DNA of 10,764 nucleotides, from NCBI GenBank assembly GCA_028275425.1, contig JAPWUT010000037.1:1-10764 (forward strand). The letters are read 5' to 3'. The notes under the pieces are model-generated. The model did no database searches. It had not been told where the DNA came from and was given only the letters and a program-made list of their open reading frames with translations. This DNA comes from Anaerolineae bacterium. GTDB lineage: Bacteria > Chloroflexota > Anaerolineae > SpSt-600. Below, piece by piece: positions 1 to 9,948 of the stretch (position 1 is its first letter; each line of letters starts with the position of its first letter). Made by a program: the position numbers and the translations under genes.

Positions 1-1593
1 TCCATCCACATTGAAGAGTACGAAACCGAAGCTGTAGACACCAAGCTCGGCCCGGAGGAAATAACCAGGGATATCCCGAACATAAGCGAGGATTTGCTCC
101 GTGACCTTGATGAGAACGGCATAATCCGGATAGGGGCCCAGGTTGGGCCGGGCGATATATTAGTTGGCAAGGTTACTCCCAAGGGTGAGGCCGAACTTTC
201 CCCCGAAGAGAAGCTCCTCAGGGCTATCTTCGGCGAAAGGGCAAGGGACGTGAGGGATACAAGCCTCAGGATGCCCCACGGCGAGAGAGGCGTGGTAATC
301 TCCGTAGCCGAATTCTCACGCGACCAATACAAGGACCTGCCGGCAGGAGTAGAAAAAGCGGTAAAGGTTTACGTGGCCCAGCGCCGCAAACTCACCGAGG
401 GCGATAAAATGGCTGGTCGCCACGGAAACAAGGGGGTAATATCCAAAGTCGTGCCTGTGGAAGACATGCCTTTCCTCCCCGATGGAACCCCAATTGAAGT
501 TATCCTCAACCCTCTGGGAGTTCCGGCCCGCATGAACCTGGGGCAAATCCTGGAAACCCACCTGGGCTGGGCGGCCTACCGCCTTGGCTTCAGAGCCATT
601 ACCCCGGTCTTTGAGGGGGCAGACCAAGACGAAGTCTTCGCCGAGCTGGCCCGAGCTTGGCTCATAGATAAAGCTTGGGAAGATGTAACCGAGAGGGCTT
701 GGCATTGGCTCAAATCCATAAACTACAACCCTCAGGACATTGAAGACGATGAAGAAGCCCGCAGGCTTTACCTTGTAGAGTGGATTGGAGACCGGTACGA
801 TCCCGAGAGGCTCATGAGAGATTGGGTTTACGCCCGCAGGAGCGCCCTCCGGGAGTGGCTCCGGGAAAAGGGCTATGACCCCGATGCTATCTTGGTCTTT
901 GAGGATGACACCAGGCCTCTGGAAGCCCGCCAAGAGGCCAACCGCTTGGCCAGACTCGTCTGCTTGAGGGAATGGATAGGCTCCCTAACCGGGGAATACC
1001 CATCCCTTGAGAACTCCACCGAAGAAGAACTCATGGAGAAAGCCGTCAAAGTCAGCAAAGAGACAGGCCAGCCTATCCCTACAACTGGCAAGATGATTCT
1101 CTACGATGGCAAGACCGGCGAACCATACGACCAGCCGGTGACGGTTGGAGTGATGATGATAATGAAACTAATCCACCTTGTAGAAGACAAAGTCCATGCT
1201 CGCTCCACCGGGCCCTACTCCCTGGTTACCCAGCAACCTCTTGGTGGGAAAGCCCAGTTCGGAGGCCAGAGGTTTGGAGAGATGGAAGTATGGGCCTTGG
1301 AAGCCTACGGAGCTGCCTACACCCTTCAAGAAATGCTCACAGTCAAGTCCGATGATACCGAGGGCCGTTTGAGGACCTACGAAGCCATCGTAAAAGGGGA
1401 AAAGATTGCTGAGCCTCAGATGCCCGAATCATTCAAAGTCTTGGTGAAAGAACTCCAGGCCTTGGGATTGGCGGTAGAAGTCTACAACGCCAAGGGTGAA
1501 AAATACACATTCAGCAAAGAAGAAAAGGAAGAAAAACCTGTCCCGCTTGGCTTTGGAAGCTTTGACCTTGCTCGCAAGTTCTTGAGCAAATAA
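1..1593 (+). CDS. rpoB: RNA polymerase beta subunit, C-terminal part (5' end outside window)
   Basis: The reading frame is open from the first base, so this is the C-terminal 530 residues of beta; a start at the internal TTG near 94 would be false. Beta forms one jaw of the polymerase and much of the active centre. Visible landmarks (numbered in this fragment) are the KMAGRHGNKG motif at 136-145, whose lysines lie in the catalytic centre of known enzymes, the NPLGVPARMNLGQILE stretch after it, and the HARSTGPYSLVTQQ and GEMEVWALEAYGA blocks that contact beta'. The E. coli-type insertion just before the KVYVA segment is absent. Instead about 150 residues (208-356) sit between PVFEGA and GKMILYDGKTG, where most bacteria have around 20. 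The protein ends in a charged Lys/Glu tail after the last conserved block. The TAA stop is part of the rpoC ribosome binding site, so the two subunits are tightly coupled. Confidence 0.98.
   Translation, partial: SIHIEEYETEAVDTKLGPEEITRDIPNISEDLLRDLDENGIIRIGAQVGPGDILVGKVTPKGEAELSPEEKLLRAIFGERARDVRDTSLRMPHGERGVVISVAEFSRDQYKDLPAGVEKAVKVYVAQRRKLTEGDKMAGRHGNKGVISKVVPVEDMPFLPDGTPIEVILNPLGVPARMNLGQILETHLGWAAYRLGFRAITPVFEGADQDEVFAELARAWLIDKAWEDVTERAWHWLKSINYNPQDIEDDEEARRLYLVEWIGDRYDPERLMRDWVYARRSALREWLREKGYDPDAILVFEDDTRPLEARQEANRLARLVCLREWIGSLTGEYPSLENSTEEELMEKAVKVSKETGQPIPTTGKMILYDGKTGEPYDQPVTVGVMMIMKLIHLVEDKVHARSTGPYSLVTQQPLGGKAQFGGQRFGEMEVWALEAYGAAYTLQEMLTVKSDDTEGRLRTYEAIVKGEKIAEPQMPESFKVLVKELQALGLAVEVYNAKGEKYTFSKEEKEEKPVPLGFGSFDLARKFLSK
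622..1068 (+). other. Lineage-type insertion domain within RpoB, Trp-rich, internally repeated
   Basis: This segment encodes fragment residues 208-356 of beta, placed between the conserved PVFEGA and the LYDGKTG block. In E. coli and Bacillus that link is short. The inserted part is probably helical, strongly charged, and has eight tryptophans (at 220, 226, 234, 236, 261, 275, 286 and 325). Two parts resemble each other: residues 232-263 and 282-327 each run WL, then Y-[ND]-P-x-x-I, then EDD, then EAR or EAN-R, and close with EWIG. That suggests an ancient internal duplication at protein level; the DNA of the two halves is no longer clearly similar. The reading frame and codon use match the rest of the gene, so it is part of the protein and not an intein. 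No intein splice residues or self-splicing features were seen. Confidence 0.8.
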
Positions 1594-1600
1594 GGAGGTG
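1591..1600 (+). promoter_or_regulatory. rpoC ribosome binding site fused to rpoB stop codon
   Basis: TAAGGAGGTG matches ten bases of the complement of the usual 3' end of 16S rRNA. Its first three bases are the rpoB stop codon. It lies five bases before the rpoC ATG. Ribosomes finishing beta are thus already at the site for starting beta'. Confidence 0.85.
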
Positions 1601-1605
1601 CTTTT

Positions 1606-5790
<4,185 letters not shown>

Positions 5791-5793
<3 letters not shown>

Positions 5794-5800
5794 GGAGGTT
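5791..5800 (+). promoter_or_regulatory. rpsL ribosome binding site, supports a TTG start
   Basis: TAAGGAGGTT begins with the rpoC stop codon and sits four bases before the TTG at 5805. This position, together with the conserved MPTINQLVRKGR beginning of S12, fixes TTG as the start. Confidence 0.85.
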
Positions 5801-5804
5801 AAAA

Positions 5805-6236
5805 TTGCCAACGATAAATCAATTGGTCCGGAAAGGTAGGAAAAAGGTTAAGAGCAAGTCCAAAGCCCCGGCCTTGCTTTATTCCTACAACGCCCTCAAG
5901 AACGAACTTAAGAAGATGCCGAAGGGCAACCCTCAGAAGCGGGGCGTTTGCATACAAGTAAGGACCATGACCCCGAAGAAGCCTAACTCCGCCCTGCGTA
6001 AGATTGCCAGGGTTCGCCTTACCAACGGAATTGAAGTAACGGCCTATATCCCTGGCGAAGGCCACAACCTCCAGGAGCACTCCATAGTCTTAGTAAGGGG
6101 CGGACGCGTGAAGGACCTGCCCGGAATCCGCTACCACATAATAAGGGGTGCCCTGGATGCGGCCGGGGTAGAAGCCAGGCGCCAAGGACGGTCCAAATAC
6201 GGAGCTAAAATGCCCAAGAAGAGCTCGGAGAAATAA
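5805..6236 (+). CDS. rpsL: 30S ribosomal protein S12
   Basis: S12 (143 residues) lies at the decoding centre of the small subunit and is the classic streptomycin-resistance locus. The protein shows MPTINQLVRKGR at its start, TPKKPNSALRK at 56-66 and GEGHNLQEHS followed by RVKDLPGIRYH at 101-111. The lysines equal to E. coli 43 and 88 are Lys58 and Lys103, both in the usual drug-sensitive form. Asp104 corresponds to the residue that RimO methylthiolates in some bacteria. Relative to E. coli there are 15 extra residues after PAL (25-42 region), the longer form also found in Bacillus. Translation starts at TTG, the only non-ATG start chosen in this window. The stop TAA is part of the rpsG ribosome binding site. 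Confidence 0.98.
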   Translation: MPTINQLVRKGRKKVKSKSKAPALLYSYNALKNELKKMPKGNPQKRGVCIQVRTMTPKKPNSALRKIARVRLTNGIEVTAYIPGEGHNLQEHSIVLVRGGRVKDLPGIRYHIIRGALDAAGVEARRQGRSKYGAKMPKKSSEK

Positions 6237-6242
6237 GGAGGT
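6234..6242 (+). promoter_or_regulatory. rpsG ribosome binding site fused to rpsL stop codon
   Basis: TAAGGAGGT overlaps the rpsL stop and lies four bases before the rpsG ATG. It repeats the stop-plus-Shine-Dalgarno arrangement seen before rpoC and rpsL. Confidence 0.8.
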
Positions 6243-6246
6243 AAAG

Positions 6247-6717
6247 ATGCCAAGACGCGGAAGCCCTCCTAAAAGGGAGATACCACCCGACATAAAATAC
6301 AACAGCGTTCTGGTGGCCAAGCTCATAAACAAGGTCATGATGAACGGCAAAAAGAGCCTCGCCGAATGGATAGTCTACACCGCTTTTGACATCATTCGGG
6401 AAAAGACTGGGCGCAATCCGGTAGAAGTATTTGAGCAGGCCGTCCAGAACGCAGCCCCGGTTTTGGAAGTAAGGCCGCGAAGGGTTGGCGGTGCTACCTA
6501 CCAGGTGCCGATTGAGGTGCCGGAGCACAGGCGTATATCTTTGGCTTTGAGGTGGCTTGTGAACTTCGCACGCGAAAGGAGTGGAAAATCCATGGCCGAA
6601 AAGCTCGCCGCTGAAATCATAGATGCGGCCAATAACACCGGGGCCACCATAAAGAAGAAGGAAGACACCCACAAGATGGCGGAGGCCAACAGGGCTTTCG
6701 CCTTCTTCCGATGGTAA
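6247..6717 (+). CDS. rpsG: 30S ribosomal protein S7
   Basis: S7 is a primary binding protein of the 16S rRNA 3' major domain and starts assembly of the 30S head. At 156 residues it has the family's usual length. Recognisable parts are MPRRG at the start, LINKVMMNGKKSLAEWIVY at about 26-44, the GGATYQVPIEVPEHRR beta-hairpin at about 81-96 that reaches toward the E site, and the THKMAEANRAFAFFRW C-terminus. In E. coli S7 is also the translational repressor of the str operon; whether that holds here cannot be told from the sequence. fusA begins only four bases after the stop. Confidence 0.99.
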   Translation: MPRRGSPPKREIPPDIKYNSVLVAKLINKVMMNGKKSLAEWIVYTAFDIIREKTGRNPVEVFEQAVQNAAPVLEVRPRRVGGATYQVPIEVPEHRRISLALRWLVNFARERSGKSMAEKLAAEIIDAANNTGATIKKKEDTHKMAEANRAFAFFRW

Positions 6718-6721
6718 AAAA

Positions 6722-8791
6722 ATGAGCGGGGAGTATCCATTAGAAAGAATCCGCAACATCGGGTTCATAGCCCATATAGACGCCGGCAAGACCACTACCA
6801 CCGAGCGCATCCTGTTCTATACAGGTAGAACTCACAGGATGGGCGAGGTGGATGAGGGCACGGCCGTTACCGATTGGATGCCTCAGGAGAAGGAGAGAGG
6901 CATATCCATAACGGCCGCGGCGGTAACCTGCTACTGGCGCAATCACCAAATTAACATCGTGGATACCCCCGGCCACATAGACTTCACCGCCGAAGTCCAG
7001 CGCAGCCTGCGGATATTGGACGGAGGCGTAGTAATCTTTGATGCCGTAAACGGAGTTGAACCGCAATCGGAAACGGTTTGGCGCCAGGCTGACCTCTACA
7101 AGGTCCCGCGCATATGCTTTGTGAACAAAATGGACCGGGTTGGTGCCAACTTCTGGCGGGTAATTGAGATGATAAAAGAGCGCCTGAAGGCCAACCCCGT
7201 TGCCGTCCAAATGCCCTTAGGCGCCGAAGACACCTTTACAGGGGTCATAGACCTCGTAGAACCCAGAGCCATAATCTACAAGGATGAACTGGGCACAAGC
7301 CCGGAAATTGCCCCCATCCCCGAAAGCTTGGCCGAAGAAGCCATGCTTCACCGAGATAAACTCCTGGAAAAAATCGCCGAAACCGATGATGAGCTCATGG
7401 TGAAATACCTTGAGGGGGAGGAAATCACTCCGGAAGAGCTTAAGAAAGCCCTCAGGAAGGCGGTAATTTCCGGCAAGCTTGTGCCCGTCCTGTGCGGGGC
7501 AGCCCTCAGGAACAAAGGGATTCAGCCCCTCCTGGATGCAATTGTAGATTACCTTCCGTCCCCCCTGGATTTGCCCCCAATACGGGGAGTCAACCCCGAG
7601 ACAGGGGCGGAAGAGAAGCGCTATCCAAAGTTGGATGAACCGCTTACAGCTCTGGTCTTCAAAGTCCATTCCGACCCCTACGTTGGCCGCCTCGTTTACT
7701 TGAGGGTCTATTCCGGAGTCCTAAGGAGCAACCGCAGGGTGCTTAATGCTACCCGAGCACGCAAAGAAAGGGTTGACCGGCTCCTCAGGATGCATGCTAA
7801 TAAACGGGAAGAAATAACCGAACTTAGGGCCGGCGATATAGGGGCGGCGCTGGGGCTTAAGCAAACTTTTACCGGCGAAACCATTTGCAGCGAAGAAAGC
7901 CCCATCGTCCTTGAGCCGATTAGCTTCCCAGAGCCTGTGGTTTCAGTAGCCATAGAACCCAAGACCCAGGCCGACCAAGAACGCATGGCCGAAGCTCTCC
8001 AGCGTCTGGCCGAAGAAGACCCAACCTTCAGGGTTAAGGTTGATGAGCAGACCGGTCAGACTATAATCTCAGGCATGGGGGAACTGCACCTGGAAATTTT
8101 GGTGGACAGGCTTTCCAGGGAATTCAAAGTGCAAGCCAATGTTGGTAAGCCGCAAGTAGCTTACAAAGAAACGATAACGAAGCCTGTCCGGGTGGAAGGT
8201 TTATACGTCCGCCAGATTGGCGCCCGCAACCACTATGGGCACGTCTGGCTTGAAATTGAGCCCCTTCCCAGGGGCCAGGGCAACAAATTTGAAAGCAAAG
8301 TCGGTGAGGACAAAATCCCAGCGCACTTCATTCCGGCAATTGAGGAAGCAGTCCGGGAGGCCCTTGAGGTTGGAATTTTGGCCGGTTACCCGATTATAGA
8401 TGTCAAAGTAAGCCTGGTAGATGGCTCCTTCCATCCCGAGGATTCTTCCGAGATGGCTTTCAAAGTGGCGACATCTATGGCCATGGAAAAGGGCCTCCGC
8501 CAGGCCGAACCCGTCCTCATGGAACCCTACATGAAACTGGAAGTAGTAGTGCCTGAGGAATTCATCGGCGATGTGCTTGGGGACCTGGCCTCTCGGCGGG
8601 CTGATATCCAGGGGATGGAGCTGAGGCCCGGAGGAGTTCAAGCGGTGCGGGCTATGGTCCCCCTTTCGGAAATGTTCGGCTATGCTACGGACCTGCGCTC
8701 TATGACTCAAGGGCGTGGCACCTTTACAATGGAGTTTGACCACTACGAAGTCATACCCGGGGAAATCATGGAGAAGATTCTCTACCGATGA
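6722..8791 (+). CDS. fusA: Translation elongation factor G (EF-G)
   Basis: EF-G is the GTPase that drives tRNA-mRNA translocation and helps recycle ribosomes. The 689 residues include the P-loop AHIDAGKT at 17-24, the switch I end DWMPQEKERGISIT, DTPGH at 81-85, NKMD at 135-138, and a CGAAL at 258-262 where most EF-Gs have CGSA. Domain II starts near 305, domain III near 405, domain IV near 485 and domain V near 605. At the tip of domain IV, loop one reads RQIGARNHYGHV (497-508) where the common form is RQSGGRGQYGHV, and loop two reads HPEDSS from 571. The start at ATG 6722 gives the standard MSxEYPLERxRNIG beginning, but no Shine-Dalgarno is visible just upstream, so initiation probably depends on ribosomes leaving rpsG. 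The usual partner gene tuf does not follow. Confidence 0.99.
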   Translation: MSGEYPLERIRNIGFIAHIDAGKTTTTERILFYTGRTHRMGEVDEGTAVTDWMPQEKERGISITAAAVTCYWRNHQINIVDTPGHIDFTAEVQRSLRILDGGVVIFDAVNGVEPQSETVWRQADLYKVPRICFVNKMDRVGANFWRVIEMIKERLKANPVAVQMPLGAEDTFTGVIDLVEPRAIIYKDELGTSPEIAPIPESLAEEAMLHRDKLLEKIAETDDELMVKYLEGEEITPEELKKALRKAVISGKLVPVLCGAALRNKGIQPLLDAIVDYLPSPLDLPPIRGVNPETGAEEKRYPKLDEPLTALVFKVHSDPYVGRLVYLRVYSGVLRSNRRVLNATRARKERVDRLLRMHANKREEITELRAGDIGAALGLKQTFTGETICSEESPIVLEPISFPEPVVSVAIEPKTQADQERMAEALQRLAEEDPTFRVKVDEQTGQTIISGMGELHLEILVDRLSREFKVQANVGKPQVAYKETITKPVRVEGLYVRQIGARNHYGHVWLEIEPLPRGQGNKFESKVGEDKIPAHFIPAIEEAVREALEVGILAGYPIIDVKVSLVDGSFHPEDSSEMAFKVATSMAMEKGLRQAEPVLMEPYMKLEVVVPEEFIGDVLGDLASRRADIQGMELRPGGVQAVRAMVPLSEMFGYATDLRSMTQGRGTFTMEFDHYEVIPGEIMEKILYR

Positions 8792-8847
8792 TGCTTGTCA
8801 GTAGCGGTGTGCGAGCCCCCGAAGGGGGCGAAGCAAGCCTCGGGTAA
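8788..8847 (+). other. Possible 19-codon ORF overlapping the fusA stop (doubtful)
   Basis: An ATG at 8788 overlaps the fusA TGA in the ATGA manner of coupled genes and opens a frame of 19 codons ending in TAA at 8845-8847. A weak GGAGAAG lies at 8770-8776. The frame runs through the GC-rich hairpin and encodes a Gly/Ala/Glu-rich peptide that I do not recognise. It is short enough to occur by chance, and could act, if at all, by carrying ribosomes through the hairpin. Confidence 0.12.
8810..8835 (+). terminator. GC-rich hairpin after fusA, possible terminator or attenuator
   Basis: GCCCCC at 8815-8820 pairs perfectly with GGGGGC at 8824-8829 around a GAA loop. The outer TGC (8810-8812) and GCA (8833-8835) can extend it across a small internal loop, and GCTTG (8793-8797) with CAAGC (8834-8838) is a competing outer pair. 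The position between the str genes and the S10 promoter suits a transcription end or pause. No run of T follows, so it is not a standard intrinsic terminator. Confidence 0.35.
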
Positions 8848-8851
8848 TTTG

Positions 8852-8867
8852 GAATTTGCCAAAATTC
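8852..8867. repeat. Short inverted repeat over the rpsJ promoter -35 box
   Basis: GAATTT and AAATTC form perfect 6-base arms around GCCA. The -35 hexamer TTGCCA (8856-8861) lies inside it. It could be an operator or simply AT-rich promoter sequence; there is no other copy in the window. Confidence 0.3.
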
Positions 8868-8883
8868 GCAATCTGCTTATAAT
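8856..8883 (+). promoter_or_regulatory. Sigma-70 type promoter for the S10 operon
   Basis: A perfect TATAAT at 8878-8883 is preceded by TTGCCA at 8856-8861 (five of six matches to TTGACA) with a 16-base spacer. It lies in the only sizeable non-coding gap and faces rpsJ. Transcription would be expected to begin about 8889-8891, giving a leader of some 56 bases. It probably lets the S10 genes be made independently of the upstream rpoBC-str transcript. Confidence 0.75.
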
Positions 8884-8889
8884 AAACTT

Positions 8890-8946
8890 TTGTTTGCGCC
8901 CCCTTAGAGGTGCCCAAGCTAAGAGTTTTAAGGAGGTGAGGCCGCA
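8890..8946 (+). promoter_or_regulatory. rpsJ leader with strong ribosome binding site
   Basis: The predicted leader begins near 8890 and includes CGCCCCCTT at 8897-8905, a possible weak hairpin between CTTAG (8903-8907) and CTAAG (8919-8923), and TAAGGAGGTGA at 8929-8939, an 11-base match to the complement of the 16S 3' end. The GGAGG core is ten bases before the rpsJ ATG, slightly long spacing. In E. coli a longer S10 leader mediates feedback by L4; nothing here clearly resembles that structure. Confidence 0.55.
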
Positions 8947-9255
8947 ATGGCCAAGCAGAGGATAAGGATACGCCTTAAGGCTTATGACCATAGAGTTTTG
9001 GATGAATCGGCAAGGCAAATAGTGGAGGCTGCGGAGCGGACAGGGGCAAGGGTCATAGGACCGGTGCCTTTGCCCACTAAGATTGAGCGCTTCTCCGTAA
9101 TCCGCTCCCCCTTCATTGATAAGCGTTCCATGGAGCAGTTTGAAATAAGGACTCATAAGCGCCTCATTGAGGTTTTGGACCCCACTTCCAAAACCATTGA
9201 TACGTTGATGAGGCTCAACCTCCCGGCAGGCGTTGACATAGAGATAAAGCTTTAA
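8947..9255 (+). CDS. rpsJ: 30S ribosomal protein S10 (NusE)
   Basis: S10 belongs to the 30S head and, as NusE, also binds NusB and NusG in transcription antitermination and transcription-translation coupling. The 102 residues match the family length. The start MAKQRIRIRLKAYDH, the central GPVPLPTKIERFSVIRSPF and the EQFEIRTHKRLIEVLDPT segment are the standard family blocks. It opens the S10 cluster behind its own promoter. The ATG chosen follows the strong TAAGGAGGTGA. rplC begins 23 bases later. Confidence 0.99.
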   Translation: MAKQRIRIRLKAYDHRVLDESARQIVEAAERTGARVIGPVPLPTKIERFSVIRSPFIDKRSMEQFEIRTHKRLIEVLDPTSKTIDTLMRLNLPAGVDIEIKL

Positions 9256-9266
9256 ACCCAAACGGC

Positions 9267-9270
9267 GGAG
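9267..9270 (+). promoter_or_regulatory. rplC ribosome binding site deciding the ATG start
   Basis: GGAG at 9267-9270 lies eight bases before the ATG at 9279. A GTG three codons upstream, at 9270, overlaps this site and is therefore unlikely to be the start; the family also begins MKGIIGRKLGMT. Confidence 0.7.
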
Positions 9271-9278
9271 TGTTAGAA

Positions 9279-9932
9279 ATGAAAGGGATTATCGGCAGAA
9301 AGCTTGGTATGACTCGCATTTTTACCGAATCGGGCGAGGTGGTGCCTGTAACCGTGATTCAGGCGGGGCCTTGCTTTGTAACCCAGGTGAAAACCGAAGA
9401 AAAAGACGGCTACAAGGCCATCCAGCTGGGCTTTGAGGAAGTGAAGCCCAAAAGCCTAACCCGGCCTGAGCTCATGAGGCTTAAGAAAAACCACCTCCCA
9501 CCTTTGCGCTACCTCAAAGAGATAAGGGTGGACAACCCCGAGGATTATCAAGTTGGCCAGAAGATAACAGTGAGCATCTTTGAAGTAGGGGAAAAGGTGG
9601 ATGTAACCGGATGGACTAAAGGCCGCGGTTTTGCGGGTGTGGTCAAGCGCTGGGGGTTCGGTGGCGGGCCCAGGACCCACGGCCAATCCGACCGGACCAG
9701 AGCCCCAGGTTCAATCGGCGCCGGCACTGACCCTGGTCGGGTAATCAAGGGGTTGCGGATGGCTGGAAGGATGGGCAATGAGAGGAGGACGGTTCAGAAT
9801 TTGGAAGTAGTGTTTGTGGACCCCCAGCGCAACCTCTTGGCGGTCAAGGGGGCAGTTCCAGGCGCTAAAAACAGCCTGGTTATAGTTAAGCAGGCCAGGA
9901 AGACCGAAGAAAAGAGGAAGAAATATGGATAA
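9279..9932 (+). CDS. rplC: 50S ribosomal protein L3
   Basis: L3 is one of the first proteins to bind 23S rRNA and sends an extension toward the peptidyl transferase centre. With the ATG at 9279 it has 217 residues, normal for the family. It begins MKGIIGRKLGMTRIF. The central extension includes GWTKGRGFAGVVKRWGFGG at about 111-129 and the loop HGQSDRTRAPGSIGAGTDPG at 134-153, a form I associate with Chloroflexota and some neighbours. The glutamine methylated by PrmB in E. coli L3 is not kept in the GSIGAGTDPG stretch. The C-terminus is Lys/Arg/Glu-rich. The rplD start follows after 16 bases, and a false earlier ATG for rplD would overlap the end of this gene. Confidence 0.99.
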   Translation: MKGIIGRKLGMTRIFTESGEVVPVTVIQAGPCFVTQVKTEEKDGYKAIQLGFEEVKPKSLTRPELMRLKKNHLPPLRYLKEIRVDNPEDYQVGQKITVSIFEVGEKVDVTGWTKGRGFAGVVKRWGFGGGPRTHGQSDRTRAPGSIGAGTDPGRVIKGLRMAGRMGNERRTVQNLEVVFVDPQRNLLAVKGAVPGAKNSLVIVKQARKTEEKRKKYG

Positions 9933-9938
9933 AGAGCG

Positions 9939-9945
9939 GGAGGAG
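9939..9945 (+). promoter_or_regulatory. rplD ribosome binding site deciding the start
   Basis: GGAGGAG lies just before the ATG at 9949. The earlier in-frame ATG at 9925 sits inside the last codons of rplC, has no such site, and would add eight residues not typical of L4. Confidence 0.75.
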
Positions 9946-9948
9946 CTT

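Noticed and set aside
622..1068. Intein or inserted mobile element in rpoB
   Set aside because: No splice-junction residues, endonuclease motifs, flanking repeats or change of codon style were seen; it reads as a domain insertion.
94..1593. TTG at 94 as the start of a 499-residue protein
   Set aside because: The conserved RpoB frame is open without a stop from base 1, so the gene simply begins before the window.
5877..5930. Fifteen extra residues in S12 compared with E. coli
   Set aside because: Bacillus and many other bacteria have the same longer form at this position, so it is a normal variant.
8217..8399. Sense-strand 60-codon frame inside fusA
   Set aside because: It is an out-of-frame shadow of domain IV of EF-G with no site for initiation.
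8432..8449. HPEDSS in EF-G loop two instead of HDVDSS
   Set aside because: The key His is kept, and HPxDSS forms are, from memory, common in Chloroflexota EF-G, so alone it is not remarkable.
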